Below are positions 44,343 to 54,081 of a DNA stretch of 64,000 bases, piece after piece. The notes under the pieces were generated by a model that made no database searches, was not told the origin of the DNA, and worked only from the letters and a program-made list of their open reading frames with translations. This DNA is from Fibrobacter succinogenes (GTDB taxonomy: Bacteria; Fibrobacterota; Fibrobacteria; Fibrobacterales; Fibrobacteraceae), in NCBI GenBank assembly GCA_902800815.1, contig CADCGB010000013.1, positions 29,413 through 93,412 on the forward strand, in the 5' to 3' direction. The position numbers were made by a program, and so were the translations under genes. Every line of letters starts with the position of its first letter. The stretch's first letter is position 1.

Positions 44343-47234
44343 ATGGCTGTTACTCTGGATACCCTGAAAAAGTCTATTGGCAAGAAAAAAGTCAAGTCCA
44401 TGGCGTTTGCCTGGCTTGCCGACTACGAGAACATGGCGGGCGATACCACGACCGCGCTAGCCCGTGTCGATGCCGGCCTGCAGCTTTACCCGGGCGACAT
44501 TCCCGGTATGCTGGTCCGTACCAAGCTTTTGTTCCAGAAGGGCGAATTTGAAGAGTGCGTCAAGGAATGCGAGCGTGTTCTCGAAAAGGAGCCTTTCTGC
44601 CTTTCTGCCCTGAAGCGCATGGGCGAAGCCTACGAGCAGTTGGAAAACATTAATGAACGCAACAGTTGCTACCGTCGTGTTCACGATATGGACCCGCTCG
44701 ATACGTTCTGGAAAGAGGAATACGAGGCTGTGCCCGAAGCCGCTTCTGCCGATATGGCCGCCGGCGCTGTTGCCGGTGCCGTGGGCGAGGCCGCTGCGGA
44801 TAGTGAATTTGCGATGCCCGACATGGGCGAGTTTACGATGGATACCTCTACCGAATCTGCCGAACCGGCGGTGGAGGCCCCTGCTGAAGATGCGACTGCG
44901 ACGGAAGGTGCGGCCGAATCTAAGGAAGATACCCTCTTCTCCAAGTCGCTTGATATGGATATTGAATCCCCGGCGACCGAAGCTGCAACCGAGGAACCGG
45001 AACAGCCGAAGGCCTATGCGTCTCCGTTCTCTACGACGTCTGACGACGATGACCCGTTTGCTGCCCTCAGTGCGCTTGGTAACGATGATGCCCTTGCGGA
45101 TGAATCCTCGATTGATACCCTGCAGCAGTCCCTGGAATCGGCTTTGGGCGATGCTGCAACCGATATCTCCCTGGATCAGGAAATCCCGGAAGGCGAAGAA
45201 ATTTCAGGCAACGATGTGGGCTCCGCATTTGCCAACCTGTTTGGCGAAGAGGACGACCTGGATTCGTTTGGTGACACTGCCGAACAGAAGCCTGCGTCTC
45301 CGTTTGCGCAGATGGACCTGCCCACAAGCCTCGATGACGAACCCGCTACCTCTGCAGATGATTCTGCAAAGAATGTATTTGGCGAAGAGGCTGTCGAAGA
45401 CAAGCCGCAGAGCATCGACGATGCGTTCGGCGATATCTTTGGCGAAGACGAACTGCCCGAGGAACTGCCGAGCAATACTGCAGCCCCGAAGGTTGAGCCT
45501 GCCGAAGAACTGAAGCCTGAAGAGGATACGTTCTCTGGCGGTATGTTCGAGAAGTCTGCCGCAGCCGATATGGGCCTGGGTGCAGAAGAAGATGACCTTA
45601 AGCTCGAAGAGCCCGAACCGGAACAGCAGGCTGACAAGCCGCAGAGCCTGGATAGCGCATTTGCCGATATCTTCGGTGAAGACGAACTGCCCGAGGAATT
45701 GCCGCCGGCACAGCCTGCAGGCGAAGCCGATGCTTCCGCTGACCTTGAACTTCCGGCCGAGGATGCTGCTCTGGAACTGCCGGCGGAGGATGCTCCTGCT
45801 GCAGATCTGGAATTGCCTGCTGACCTTTCTCTTGATACAGAGGAAAAGCCTGCAGAAGAGGCTGCAGACCTTGAACTCCCTGCCGAAGACGCAGGCTTAG
45901 AACTGCCCACGGTCGATGATTCGACAAGCGCTCTGACTGACGATCTGGATTTGGAAATGCCGTCGGAAGAGAAGCCCGCAGAAGAAGCTCCTGCGGAATC
46001 GCTTGATACCTTCGATATCTCGAACTGGAGCCCGGATGCAAAGCCTGCAGAAGAGGCGCCTGCCGAATCTGCTACCGAAGGAACTGCTCCGGCTGAAGAC
46101 GCTGGCTTTGAACTGCCTGCCGAGGAATCGCTCGAACCCGCAGAGGAACAGCCTGCTGAGGAACTCCCGGCGGAAGAACCTGCGCTTGAAGTGCCTGCCG
46201 AAGAACCGGCATTAGAACTGCCTGCAGAAGAAGAGGCTCCGGCTGAAGTTGTCGAGACCGCCGAACCTGCCGCAGAAGATTCCAGTCTTGAAATGCCTGC
46301 TGCAGAAGAAGTTGCTGCGCCGGAGGAAACTGCTGAAACCGCTACGGATGATTCTGCAGATGTTGGCTTCAGCGTGGACAAGGCTTTTGATGCACTTTTT
46401 GCCGAAGACGATGATTTGCCGGAAGAAAAGCCCGCTGCAACATCGAGTGTCGAACCGGAAGTTACGGATAACGTAAGTGAAACGGTTGAGTCCGTCGCAG
46501 AAGTTGCCGAATCTGATTCCGATAAGGCTGACCTCAATAAGGAAATGGATTCCGCATTCGCGTCGCTATTTGCTGACGATGATGACTTGCCTGTTGAAGA
46601 GAACAAGGCGGAAGCAACAGCAGAAGCACCTTCGCAGGAAGATACTGCTGCCGCTATCGAGGAGGCGCCCCTTGCGGATGCGGCTCTCGAATCCGATCTG
46701 GACAAGTCGTTCAGCAGCCTGTTTGGCGAAGACGATGCGCTCGATGAAGCGGACCTGAAGCCTGCAGAAGCGCCTGCTGAACCTGCTGTGGAACAGACTG
46801 AAGTTGCTGCCTCTGCCGATGCTCCGACTGATACTGCCGCCAATCCCTCTATCGATAGTAGCCTCGAATCGGAATTCTCTGGTGCGTTCAAGCAACTTTT
46901 TAATACCGACGATGATTCTCTCGACGAGAAGGCCGATATCCCGAGCAACAAGGGTGTGGACTTCCTTATGTCGGGCGATTCTGACGATGAGGTTTCTGCT
47001 GGCCTGGTTGCTGACCCGACGGCTCCGCTCGATAAGCAACCCACGGATTTGGACGAAAGCCTGAATACGCCGACGCTTGGCGAAATCTACTTTGAACAGG
47101 GCCTGTACGGTAAGGCGCTTGACATCTATCAGGACCTTGCCCGCAAGGAACCCGATAACGAAGCTATCCGCAAGCGTCTCGAAGAAATAGAGGCTGCATA
47201 CCGTACCAAGTTCGGAGAAAACAACAATGGCTGA
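44343..47234 (+). CDS. TPR protein with a long acidic repeat array
   Basis: This 963-residue protein has TPR-like helices at residues 15-125 and one TPR unit at the end (LGEIYFEQGLYGKALDIYQDLARKEPDN). Between them lie about 750 residues rich in Glu, Ala, Pro and Asp. This region contains at least seven copies of a short motif, xAFxxLFxEDDxLPEE, near residues 293, 358, 436, 678, 735, 786 and 845. There is no signal peptide or membrane helix, so it should be cytoplasmic. It overlaps pilT by 8 bp, suggesting a type IV pilus or polarity role. GGAGGG precedes ATG 44343. Confidence 0.7.
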   Translation: MAVTLDTLKKSIGKKKVKSMAFAWLADYENMAGDTTTALARVDAGLQLYPGDIPGMLVRTKLLFQKGEFEECVKECERVLEKEPFCLSALKRMGEAYEQLENINERNSCYRRVHDMDPLDTFWKEEYEAVPEAASADMAAGAVAGAVGEAAADSEFAMPDMGEFTMDTSTESAEPAVEAPAEDATATEGAAESKEDTLFSKSLDMDIESPATEAATEEPEQPKAYASPFSTTSDDDDPFAALSALGNDDALADESSIDTLQQSLESALGDAATDISLDQEIPEGEEISGNDVGSAFANLFGEEDDLDSFGDTAEQKPASPFAQMDLPTSLDDEPATSADDSAKNVFGEEAVEDKPQSIDDAFGDIFGEDELPEELPSNTAAPKVEPAEELKPEEDTFSGGMFEKSAAADMGLGAEEDDLKLEEPEPEQQADKPQSLDSAFADIFGEDELPEELPPAQPAGEADASADLELPAEDAALELPAEDAPAADLELPADLSLDTEEKPAEEAADLELPAEDAGLELPTVDDSTSALTDDLDLEMPSEEKPAEEAPAESLDTFDISNWSPDAKPAEEAPAESATEGTAPAEDAGFELPAEESLEPAEEQPAEELPAEEPALEVPAEEPALELPAEEEAPAEVVETAEPAAEDSSLEMPAAEEVAAPEETAETATDDSADVGFSVDKAFDALFAEDDDLPEEKPAATSSVEPEVTDNVSETVESVAEVAESDSDKADLNKEMDSAFASLFADDDDLPVEENKAEATAEAPSQEDTAAAIEEAPLADAALESDLDKSFSSLFGEDDALDEADLKPAEAPAEPAVEQTEVAASADAPTDTAANPSIDSSLESEFSGAFKQLFNTDDDSLDEKADIPSNKGVDFLMSGDSDDEVSAGLVADPTAPLDKQPTDLDESLNTPTLGEIYFEQGLYGKALDIYQDLARKEPDNEAIRKRLEEIEAAYRTKFGENNNG

Positions 47235-48327
47235 TTTGAGAATTGAACAGTTGCTGCGAGCGATGGTCGAGAACAAGGCCTCCGACTTGCACATCCGTAC
47301 TGGCGTTCCCCCGATTTACCGTATTAATGGTGCCCTGACAAAGTTGTTCGATACCCGCGTGGATGCAGGCATGATGGATTCCTTCATGGACGACATCATG
47401 AATCGTGACCAGAAGCAGCGTTTTGAGACGAACAAGGAATGCGACTTTGCCGTGGGTGCCCGCGACATGGGCCGTTTCCGTGTGAACGTTTTCCGCCAGC
47501 GCGGTACGATTGCAATGGTGATCCGCCATATCAAGGCGAAGATCCCTGCTTTCGAGGAACTGCACCTGCCCGAAATTATTCGTGACCTCGCGCTCACGCG
47601 CCGTGGCCTTGTGCTCGTGACGGGCACGACGGGTTCGGGTAAGTCGACGACGCTTGCTTCCATGCTTGATTACATCAACCAGACCGAGGCGGTGAACATC
47701 ATTACCGTCGAGGACCCGGTTGAATACCTCTATCGTGATAACAAGTCCATTATTTCGCAGCGCGAGATTGGCGTGGATACGCTTTCGTATGCAAACGCCC
47801 TGCGCGCCGCCCTCCGTCAGGATCCGGACGTGCTCCTTGTGGGCGAAGTCCGTGACCTCGAGACGATGCAGATTGCGCTGACTGCGGCCGATACGGGCCA
47901 TATGGTGTTTGCGACTATCCATACGACGAACGCGACTGAAACGATTCAGCGTGTGCTTTCGATGTACCCGCCGCACCAGCACGACGAAATCCGTATCCTC
48001 CTTTCCGAAGTGCTTGCGGGCATTATTTCGCTGCGCCTGTTGCCGACTGCCGATGGCAAGGGCCGTGTGCCTGCTGCCGAAGTGCTCGTGAATACCGCGG
48101 CCATCAAGGAATACATCCGCGACAAGGACAAGCTTTCGCTGGTGGAACACGCTATCGCCGAAGGCCACATGCAGTATCACAGCCAGACGTTCGACCAGGC
48201 TCTGCTCGAACTCTACAGGACGGAACAGATTTCCTTGGAAACGGCTATGAACGCCGCGACGAACAAGGACGATTTCGACCTCAAGATTCGCGGTATTTCT
48301 GGTACATCCGACCGCGGCTGGATGTAG
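47227..48327 (+). CDS. pilT: Twitching motility ATPase PilT
   Basis: This 366-residue AAA-type ATPase powers type IV pilus retraction. Visible motifs are Walker A GTTGSGKSTT near residue 136, the Asp box ITVEDPVEYL, Walker B LLVGEVRDLETM, the His box ATIHTTNA and the retraction-ATPase motif AGIISLRLLP. Length is typical. No other pil genes lie in the window. It overlaps the acidic TPR gene by 8 bp, so the two are probably co-expressed. Confidence 0.92.
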   Translation: MADLRIEQLLRAMVENKASDLHIRTGVPPIYRINGALTKLFDTRVDAGMMDSFMDDIMNRDQKQRFETNKECDFAVGARDMGRFRVNVFRQRGTIAMVIRHIKAKIPAFEELHLPEIIRDLALTRRGLVLVTGTTGSGKSTTLASMLDYINQTEAVNIITVEDPVEYLYRDNKSIISQREIGVDTLSYANALRAALRQDPDVLLVGEVRDLETMQIALTAADTGHMVFATIHTTNATETIQRVLSMYPPHQHDEIRILLSEVLAGIISLRLLPTADGKGRVPAAEVLVNTAAIKEYIRDKDKLSLVEHAIAEGHMQYHSQTFDQALLELYRTEQISLETAMNAATNKDDFDLKIRGISGTSDRGWM

Positions 48328-48594
48328 TTTTCTTTCCCTGCATTTTTTTAAGGCTCTTGAAGTATGTTTGCTTCAAGAGCCGTTTTGTTCGCTCACACAA
48401 TCACTTCGTTCCAGTGTTCGCTTAACGAAACGGCTCTCTACGCAAAAAAAGAAAAGAGTGTATCTAAAAAGGAATGTATGTTGCAGGGAAAATGTTGTTT
48501 GTCTGCACTGCGAAGCCCTTGTGACTGTTAGTCCCTGCGGGCTTCGACGAGAATCGGGTAATGTATTAAACTACAGGAAGATGCGTTGCCCGCG
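48328..48594. other. Intergenic region with alternative hairpins
   Basis: GGCTCTTGAAG (48352-48362) pairs with CTTCAAGAGCC (48371-48381). GAGCCGTTT (48377-48385) can instead pair with AAACGGCTC (48428-48436), sharing GAGCC with the first stem. TTTCCCTGCA and TGCAGGGAAA form an outer inverted repeat, and CGAAGCCC/GGGCTTCG a further one near 48510-48546. GCCCGC/GCGGGC (48588-48605) overlaps the stop of the endonuclease gene. No gene was found. Confidence 0.5.
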
Positions 48595-49347
48595 CTAGTG
48601 CGGGCATTTCTCGTACACGAAGGGGTTGTGGTCGCCTTGTACCTTGAAGATACGGCGGTCGCGTTCGCATTCCTTTTCGGTGACGGGGTACATCTTGTCC
48701 CAGGCTTCGAAGAGTTTGCGGTCCTGGTTCGATAATTTTACGCCGTACGTTTTTTCCATGTAGAAACTTGCGCGGGCGATGATTCCGCGGGCCTCCTCGC
48801 GGGGCTGTGCCTTCTTTTCCTTGAAGTCGATGATGGTCTTGCAACCGCCATACATGGGCTCGGGATTGTTGGTCCACTGGCTGTACATGAAGTTGTTGCG
48901 GTCTCCGTTCACCTCGCCGATAGCGGGGTAGAGGTTGTGCATGTCACCTTCCATCAACTTGAAGGTTGTGTCGTTCGCACTGCAGTTCTTGCGGCCGCCT
49001 TCCTTCCAGCAGGGGCGAAAATGCCCCATGTTGTGCGCGGTCACCATGTGTTCCCACTCGATGCGTTCTGCTCGCTTGTAACTCTTGCGGTTCGGGTTTT
49101 CACGAGGCTTGAAATCGCAACTGCTAAAGTCGACATTCTTCTTGTCGTCATATCTGCAACCGCAGTAGAGTGTCTCCTGCAGTTCGCCGTAGTAAACGCG
49201 TCGCATCTGCTTGCTCGCGTCGCGGTAGTTGTAGTGCTGTGGGGCGGCAGTCGGGTCTACGCGCGCCTCGGAGAACGTCGCGAAGAATGTAGCGCAGGCA
49301 AACGCGAAAACAATGGCACGGCGCATGGGCCTTAGGGCGTTAATCAT
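48595..49347 (-). CDS. Secreted endonuclease I (EndA/NucM family)
   Basis: This protein of about 250 residues has a signal peptide (MINALRPMRRAIVFAFACATFFATFSEA). The nuclease core has the His-metal motif in RIEWEHMVTAHNMG, GDMHNLYPAIGEVNGDRNNFMYSQ, and EARGIIARASFYMEKTYG. The family cuts DNA non-specifically in the periplasm or outside the cell. Seven cysteines follow the signal peptide, so disulphides are likely. The start is uncertain: ATG 49347 gives a good n-region; ATG 49326 is an alternative with AAGG upstream. Confidence 0.88.
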   Translation of the reverse strand: MINALRPMRRAIVFAFACATFFATFSEARVDPTAAPQHYNYRDASKQMRRVYYGELQETLYCGCRYDDKKNVDFSSCDFKPRENPNRKSYKRAERIEWEHMVTAHNMGHFRPCWKEGGRKNCSANDTTFKLMEGDMHNLYPAIGEVNGDRNNFMYSQWTNNPEPMYGGCKTIIDFKEKKAQPREEARGIIARASFYMEKTYGVKLSNQDRKLFEAWDKMYPVTEKECERDRRIFKVQGDHNPFVYEKCPH

Positions 49348-49404
49348 AAATGCAATAAGAAATGTATAGAGGTTTTTGGAAAGTATAGTAACTATATTTG
49401 GCGC

Positions 49405-50778
49405 ATGCAATCAGCCGGTATGGAATATCTGGAATCGCGCCTGATGTTCGGGATGGTCCCCGGACTCGATTCGACGCGGGCGCTTTGCGACGCGCTCGGC
49501 AATCCCGAGAAAAAGTTCAGGTCGATTCACGTGGTTGGCACGAACGGGAAGGGCTCCACCAGTTATTACCTCGCTGGCATATTGCAGGCGCACGGGCTCA
49601 AGACGGGCCTGTACGTGAGCCCGCACTTGGTAAGCTTGCAGGAACGTATCCGGATTAATGATGCCCCGATTTCTGCGGGCGATCTTGACCGCCTGCTGTT
49701 AAAAGTGAAGGCCGCTGCGGAATCTGTGTCGGCGGGTCGTGTTGCCGCAGGCTTGTCTCCGGTTGAACCCACGTTTTTTGAAGTCTTGACGCTGGTTGCC
49801 TTCCTCTATTATGCGGAACAGGGCGTGGATGTCGCTGTCCTCGAGGCGGGTATGGGCGGCAGGCTCGATAGCACCGCTGTTGCGGGTGGAGAAATTGCGG
49901 TCGTTACGAGCATTGGGCTTGAACATACGGAGGTCCTCGGGCCTACGGAATCGGCGATTCTCCACGAGAAGATGGGGGTCGTGGGCGAATCGCGTGAGGC
50001 CGCGTGCGGTAAGACGTTTATCGTTGGCGGTATCTCGGGCGCATTGCTCGAGGAAGCACGCGAATATGCTACTACACTCGGGTGCAAGTGCATAGTTCCC
50101 GAGATTCGCGAGGATATCGTGCTCCCGAACCTCGGACGTCACTACATCGAGAATGCGAGCCTTTCGCTTGCGGCCGCCGCGCAGTTTATACCGGAATCTG
50201 CGCCGTTTAAAACTGCCGCGCATCCTGCGACCGCCGCGACGTTTAAATACAACGATGCCCTCGCAATAAAGGCTCTCGCGACCCGCTCGTGGGCGGGCCG
50301 CATGCAACTGCTTGCGGGCCCGGACGGCAGGATCCGTGTTATCTTGGACGGGGCCCACAATTCGCACGCGGTTCGCCGCCTGGTGGAAACCTTGCGCACG
50401 TATTACCCGGGGAAAAAGTTCCATTGCCTGTTCGGCGCCCTCAAGGACAAGGATGTGGGGGAGATGCTTAAACTTATGGCGCCTCATGTCGCCTGCTGGC
50501 ATATCACCAAAACGCCTTACCCCAGGTTCCGTGAACTTGCAGACCTGCGTGGTGAAATGCAGGCACTTGGCCTCCTTGTATCAAGCGAGGGTGAACTTTC
50601 CCGCGAATACCTGAATGATGTGCTTGCCGCCTGTGATGCGGATAAACTAAATGATGCTCCGCTCCTGATTACGGGTAGCCTCTACATGATTGGTGCTAGC
50701 ATTGAACTGCTGAAAGAAGATTTTGATGAACTGGCGTTTTTCCGTGCGCTAGCGCCCACGACAAACGAACACCGCTAA
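49405..50778 (+). CDS. folC: Folylpolyglutamate synthase / dihydrofolate synthase
   Basis: This 457-residue ligase adds glutamate to folates. Motifs are the P-loop VVGTNGKGSTS near residue 46, LEAGMGGRLDST and TSIGLEHTEVLG, with DGAHNSHAVR in the C-terminal domain. A TATATTTG element lies directly before the ATG (6 nt) with no Shine-Dalgarno site, so the mRNA may be leaderless. The end overlaps xseA, which faces it, by 4 bp. Confidence 0.92.
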   Translation: MQSAGMEYLESRLMFGMVPGLDSTRALCDALGNPEKKFRSIHVVGTNGKGSTSYYLAGILQAHGLKTGLYVSPHLVSLQERIRINDAPISAGDLDRLLLKVKAAAESVSAGRVAAGLSPVEPTFFEVLTLVAFLYYAEQGVDVAVLEAGMGGRLDSTAVAGGEIAVVTSIGLEHTEVLGPTESAILHEKMGVVGESREAACGKTFIVGGISGALLEEAREYATTLGCKCIVPEIREDIVLPNLGRHYIENASLSLAAAAQFIPESAPFKTAAHPATAATFKYNDALAIKALATRSWAGRMQLLAGPDGRIRVILDGAHNSHAVRRLVETLRTYYPGKKFHCLFGALKDKDVGEMLKLMAPHVACWHITKTPYPRFRELADLRGEMQALGLLVSSEGELSREYLNDVLAACDADKLNDAPLLITGSLYMIGASIELLKEDFDELAFFRALAPTTNEHR

Positions 50779-52073
50779 CGTACGGTCGATTCTACCGTTC
50801 CGTCCCTGAACTTCGTGGTGAGCGTATCGCCGGGCTTGAGCTGCGATGCGTTGCGGACAAACTTTCCGTTTTTATCCAGCGTGAGCGTGTAGCCTTTCGC
50901 AAGGGCGGTCTCGGGGTCTGCATTCTTTACGCGTAGCTCGATTAATTTGAATTGCGAATCAGCGAGGTCGATAATCTTGCGTGTACCTTGCCGCAGACCT
51001 TCCGTGTCGCGGTCGAGCCTTGCGGTCTCTTCGCGCAGCATATACCGCGCGTCCCTTTCGAGCGATGTGAACATCCGTACGAATTTTGTTTTCTCTTCCT
51101 GAATGCGTGAGGTGACATTCTGCTGCAGGCGTGTTGCCACCATGCCCAGTTGCTGACGGCTATCGGTAAGCATGTCGCGTGCAGAACTTGCGATGCCACG
51201 TGCCGCCTCGATAAGGTTTGTCCAACTTTCCTGTGCACGTTCTACAAGCCTCTTGGCGCAGTCGGTCGGGGTAATGCACGACATATACGCCACCTCGTCG
51301 AGCAGGCTCTTGTCAATTTCGTGTCCGATGCCCGTGAATACCGGGATGGGGTAGTTCGCCACAGCGTGGCAGAGCGCCTCGCTATCGAAGTAGTTGAGGT
51401 CCGTCTTTGCGCCACCTCCGCGTACGATGCATACCACGTCGATATCTTCGTCCTGACGGAGCGTTTTGAGTGCGGCGATGATGCTCGATTCCGTATCGTT
51501 CCCCTGCATTTTGGCATATGCGGTCACGACGGTGAACTTGAACGGTGATACCGAAAATCTGGTGGTAAAATCCTTGTAGGCGGCAGTGCTTTCGCCGGTA
51601 ATGAGCCCCACGCGCAGCGGCATCTGCGCAAGTTCGGTCTGCTTGTTCTTTTCGAGTAGCCCTTCGCTTGCGAGTCGCTTCAATATGGCCATGCGCGTGA
51701 GCGCGAGTTCCCCGAGCGTATAGACCGGGTCGATGTCGAGAATCTTTGCCTGCAGTTTACCGCTTGGAATATAGACGTCGGCCTTGATCTGGAAACAGAC
51801 CTTGAGCTGTTCCTTGATGGTAAAAGGCGTCGCCGCATTTTCGGTCTTTGCACGGAGGGCTGCAAACTGGCCTGCGAAGCAGGTGAGGTCAACGGTTGCG
51901 ATGGGCTTGACGTTGCCTTCCTCGAAATCCGCGATGCTGATGTAGACGACCTTGCCCTTGTCTGTCAGGCGGGTGATGACCCCGTGCACCCAGACCGCCG
52001 GCGTGTCGGCGAGCTTGTTGCGGATGGAGGTCATGTACTGCATGACGGAGAATGTGCGCACGGGCTGTTCCAT
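50775..52073 (-). CDS. xseA: Exodeoxyribonuclease VII large subunit
   Basis: The 432-residue subunit has an N-terminal OB fold (VWVHGVITRLTDKGKVVYISIAD), then the nuclease core: GLITGESTAAYKDF, VCIVRGGGAKTDLNYFDSEALCHAVANYPIPVFTGIGHEIDKSLLD, TDCAKRLVE. A coiled-coil region and a C-terminal AKGYTL motif complete it. The small subunit xseB is not adjacent. TATTCT ends 9 nt before the start codon and there is no ribosome site. Confidence 0.92.
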   Translation of the reverse strand: MEQPVRTFSVMQYMTSIRNKLADTPAVWVHGVITRLTDKGKVVYISIADFEEGNVKPIATVDLTCFAGQFAALRAKTENAATPFTIKEQLKVCFQIKADVYIPSGKLQAKILDIDPVYTLGELALTRMAILKRLASEGLLEKNKQTELAQMPLRVGLITGESTAAYKDFTTRFSVSPFKFTVVTAYAKMQGNDTESSIIAALKTLRQDEDIDVVCIVRGGGAKTDLNYFDSEALCHAVANYPIPVFTGIGHEIDKSLLDEVAYMSCITPTDCAKRLVERAQESWTNLIEAARGIASSARDMLTDSRQQLGMVATRLQQNVTSRIQEEKTKFVRMFTSLERDARYMLREETARLDRDTEGLRQGTRKIIDLADSQFKLIELRVKNADPETALAKGYTLTLDKNGKFVRNASQLKPGDTLTTKFRDGTVESTVR

Positions 52074-52269
52074 TGTGGGTGAAGAATAGCAATTTTTTTG
52101 AATATGAGTGAATTTGGAATGCTCACGGTATCAAATATGGGTAAAAAAATCGTTACTACCTGGTGGTAAACTCTCAAATAAGATAATGCTCATTCTTGTT
52201 GGGCAATATTCTATGGTTGCTTTCCGGGTCCTTTGCTATATTGTAATAGGTTTTGATAAAGGAGCATTT

Positions 52270-52668
52270 ATGAAAATGAAATTTTTTGTAGCAGGCCTTG
52301 CCGTGGCATCGCTTGCTGTACTTTCTGGCTGCGCCGGTGGTGCCGCCCAGGCGAACCGCTCGGTAACCCTGGCCTGTGAAGCCAAGACCATCGCGGAAGA
52401 GGCGAGTGCCGATTCTCTCCAGATGCATTCGGCAAATGCGAAACTTGATTCCGCGAAGGCCCTCGAAGCCGCGGGTAAGAACGAGGAGGCTGTTGCCCTT
52501 GCAGACCAGAGCGCCCTCGAATACAGGCTTGCGATTGCGACTGCCGAACGCGATGCCGCCAAGAAGGAAGACGAACGCGTCGAGGCGGAACTCCGCAGCG
52601 AGGTGGAACGGAAGCTCATCTACCAGAGCATTCTTGACCAGGAAACCAAGAAGGCGGAGGCGAAGTAA
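52270..52668 (+). CDS. Small helical lipoprotein (DUF4398-like)
   Basis: This 132-residue lipoprotein has a signal ending VLSGC and then one long alpha-helical, Ala/Glu/Lys-rich stretch that looks like a coiled coil. AAAGGAG precedes ATG 52270; the frame extends upstream without a good start. The stop overlaps the OmpA-like gene start (TAATG), so the pair probably links outer membrane and peptidoglycan. Confidence 0.7.
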   Translation: MKMKFFVAGLAVASLAVLSGCAGGAAQANRSVTLACEAKTIAEEASADSLQMHSANAKLDSAKALEAAGKNEEAVALADQSALEYRLAIATAERDAAKKEDERVEAELRSEVERKLIYQSILDQETKKAEAK

Positions 52669-53864
52669 TGAAGACTAGGAATTTGTTTGTTATCTCTGCG
52701 CTTGCCGCATCAGTTTGCTTTGCGGCCGAGGCCCCTGCTGCCGCTGCGGCCGAAACTCCGGCCCCTGCCGAACAGGCGAAGGCTGCCGAAGCGCCTGCTG
52801 CTGAACAACCGGCCGAACCTGCCGCCGAGCAGGCCGTTGCCGAAAAGTGCCTTGCCGCTGTGGAAAATGCGGGCAAGGCAATCCCGTCGAACGCCGTTAC
52901 GGCGAAGTTCACCTACGGCGAGGCGCTTGCCAACGCGGGCGAACTTTCTTACGCCCTCGAGAAGGACCCGGAATCCGCGACGGTCCAGACGCTTACGGCG
53001 AATTGCGACACTTACGTGAAGCTGATAGCCGCGCAGGCCGAAACACAGGCCCTCCGCAACCGTACTGCCGAAAACTGGGAAAAGCGCGCCGCGACGGCCC
53101 GCTCCATCGAGGCTATCCAGGAACAGATCAACCAGGCCCGTAGCGGCAAGGTAAACGACCTCGAGGCCGAGAAGGCCAAGCTGCAGGACCAGGGCGCGCG
53201 CCTCCAGGCCGAAATGCAGCAGAACCAGGAAAAGTTCCAGGCCGAGGCCGCCGCACAGCAGGCCGCCCTCAAGGCGGCGGGCAAGCGCGAGGCCGACCTG
53301 CAGAAGCAGCAGGCCGACCTGCAGAAACAGCTCGAGGCAGAGAAGAAGGCCCTTGCCGAGGAACGTGCCAAGGCCGAGGCCCGCCAGGCCGAAGCCATGA
53401 ACAAGCTGAACGAACTGCAGTCCAAGCTTATCCAGGTGACCAAGGATGCCCGCGGCATTATCCTGTCCATGAGCGATATTCTGTTCGACGTGAACAAGGC
53501 TTCCCTCAAGGCCGACCTCAAGACGAGCCTTGCGAAGGTGGCGGGGATCCTCTCCGTGTACCAGCAGTTCAACGTCTCGATTGAAGGCAATACCGATAAC
53601 ACGGGCTCTGCCGAACACAACATGAAACTCTCGCAGCAGCGTGCGGATAACGTGAAGAGTTTCCTTGTGGAACAGGGAATCGACGCAGGCCGCCTTACGG
53701 CCAAGGGGCTCGGCATGACGATGCCGATTGCCGACAACAAGACCAAGGAAGGCCGCCAGAAGAACCGCCGCGTGGACCTAGTGATTCAGGACAAGGCCCT
53801 GCAGCAGGGTGCTGAGGCTAAGCCGGCTGAAGCCCCCGCTCCGGCTGCAGAACCCGCGAAGTAG
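52668..53864 (+). CDS. OmpA-family protein with coiled coil
   Basis: This 398-residue protein has a signal peptide (ALAASVCFA), an Ala/Pro/Glu-rich segment, a long coiled coil (residues about 130-260, rich in KLQ and EAEK heptads) and a C-terminal OmpA-like domain: FDVNKASLKADLKTSLAKVA, IEGNTDNTGSAEHNMKLSQQRA, KNRRVDL. OmpA domains bind peptidoglycan. Coupled to the upstream lipoprotein by TAATG. Confidence 0.85.
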   Translation: MKTRNLFVISALAASVCFAAEAPAAAAAETPAPAEQAKAAEAPAAEQPAEPAAEQAVAEKCLAAVENAGKAIPSNAVTAKFTYGEALANAGELSYALEKDPESATVQTLTANCDTYVKLIAAQAETQALRNRTAENWEKRAATARSIEAIQEQINQARSGKVNDLEAEKAKLQDQGARLQAEMQQNQEKFQAEAAAQQAALKAAGKREADLQKQQADLQKQLEAEKKALAEERAKAEARQAEAMNKLNELQSKLIQVTKDARGIILSMSDILFDVNKASLKADLKTSLAKVAGILSVYQQFNVSIEGNTDNTGSAEHNMKLSQQRADNVKSFLVEQGIDAGRLTAKGLGMTMPIADNKTKEGRQKNRRVDLVIQDKALQQGAEAKPAEAPAPAAEPAK

Positions 53865-53874
53865 TGAGAACTGT

Positions 53875-54081
53875 ATGGCAAAGACCGTTACCGCCATGGA
53901 GGCGAGGCAGAACTTCGGCGACTTGCTGAACCAGGTCTCGCTCAAGCAAGAAGAAATCGTGATTGAACGTGCGGGGAAACCACTCGCGCGCCTCGTGAAC
54001 GTTTCTTCGGGCTCGAATGGCGGCGAACTGGACTTCCGCGACATAGGCAAACTCCCGAACGGCATATGGGAGGGGCGCTAG
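53875..54081 (+). CDS. Orphan Phd/YefM-type antitoxin
   Basis: This 68-residue protein begins AKTVTAMEARQNFGDLLNQV and continues IVIERAGKPLARLV, the Phd/YefM fold that binds DNA and neutralises a toxin. No toxin gene of any length follows or precedes it, so it is an orphan or a pure regulator. ATG 53875 was chosen at the family's usual start; it lies 10 bp after the OmpA-like gene. Confidence 0.8.
   Translation: MAKTVTAMEARQNFGDLLNQVSLKQEEIVIERAGKPLARLVNVSSGSNGGELDFRDIGKLPNGIWEGR

Noticed and set aside
45176..47044. 622-codon serine-rich frame opposite the acidic TPR gene
   Set aside because: Ser/Ala-rich translation is the direct antisense of Glu/Ala/Pro repeats (GAA, GCT, CCT); the plus frame has TPR units and a proper ribosome site.
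48368..48598. 76-codon frame after pilT
   Set aside because: It runs through inverted repeats, has no ribosome site and ends at the convergent gene; no motif.
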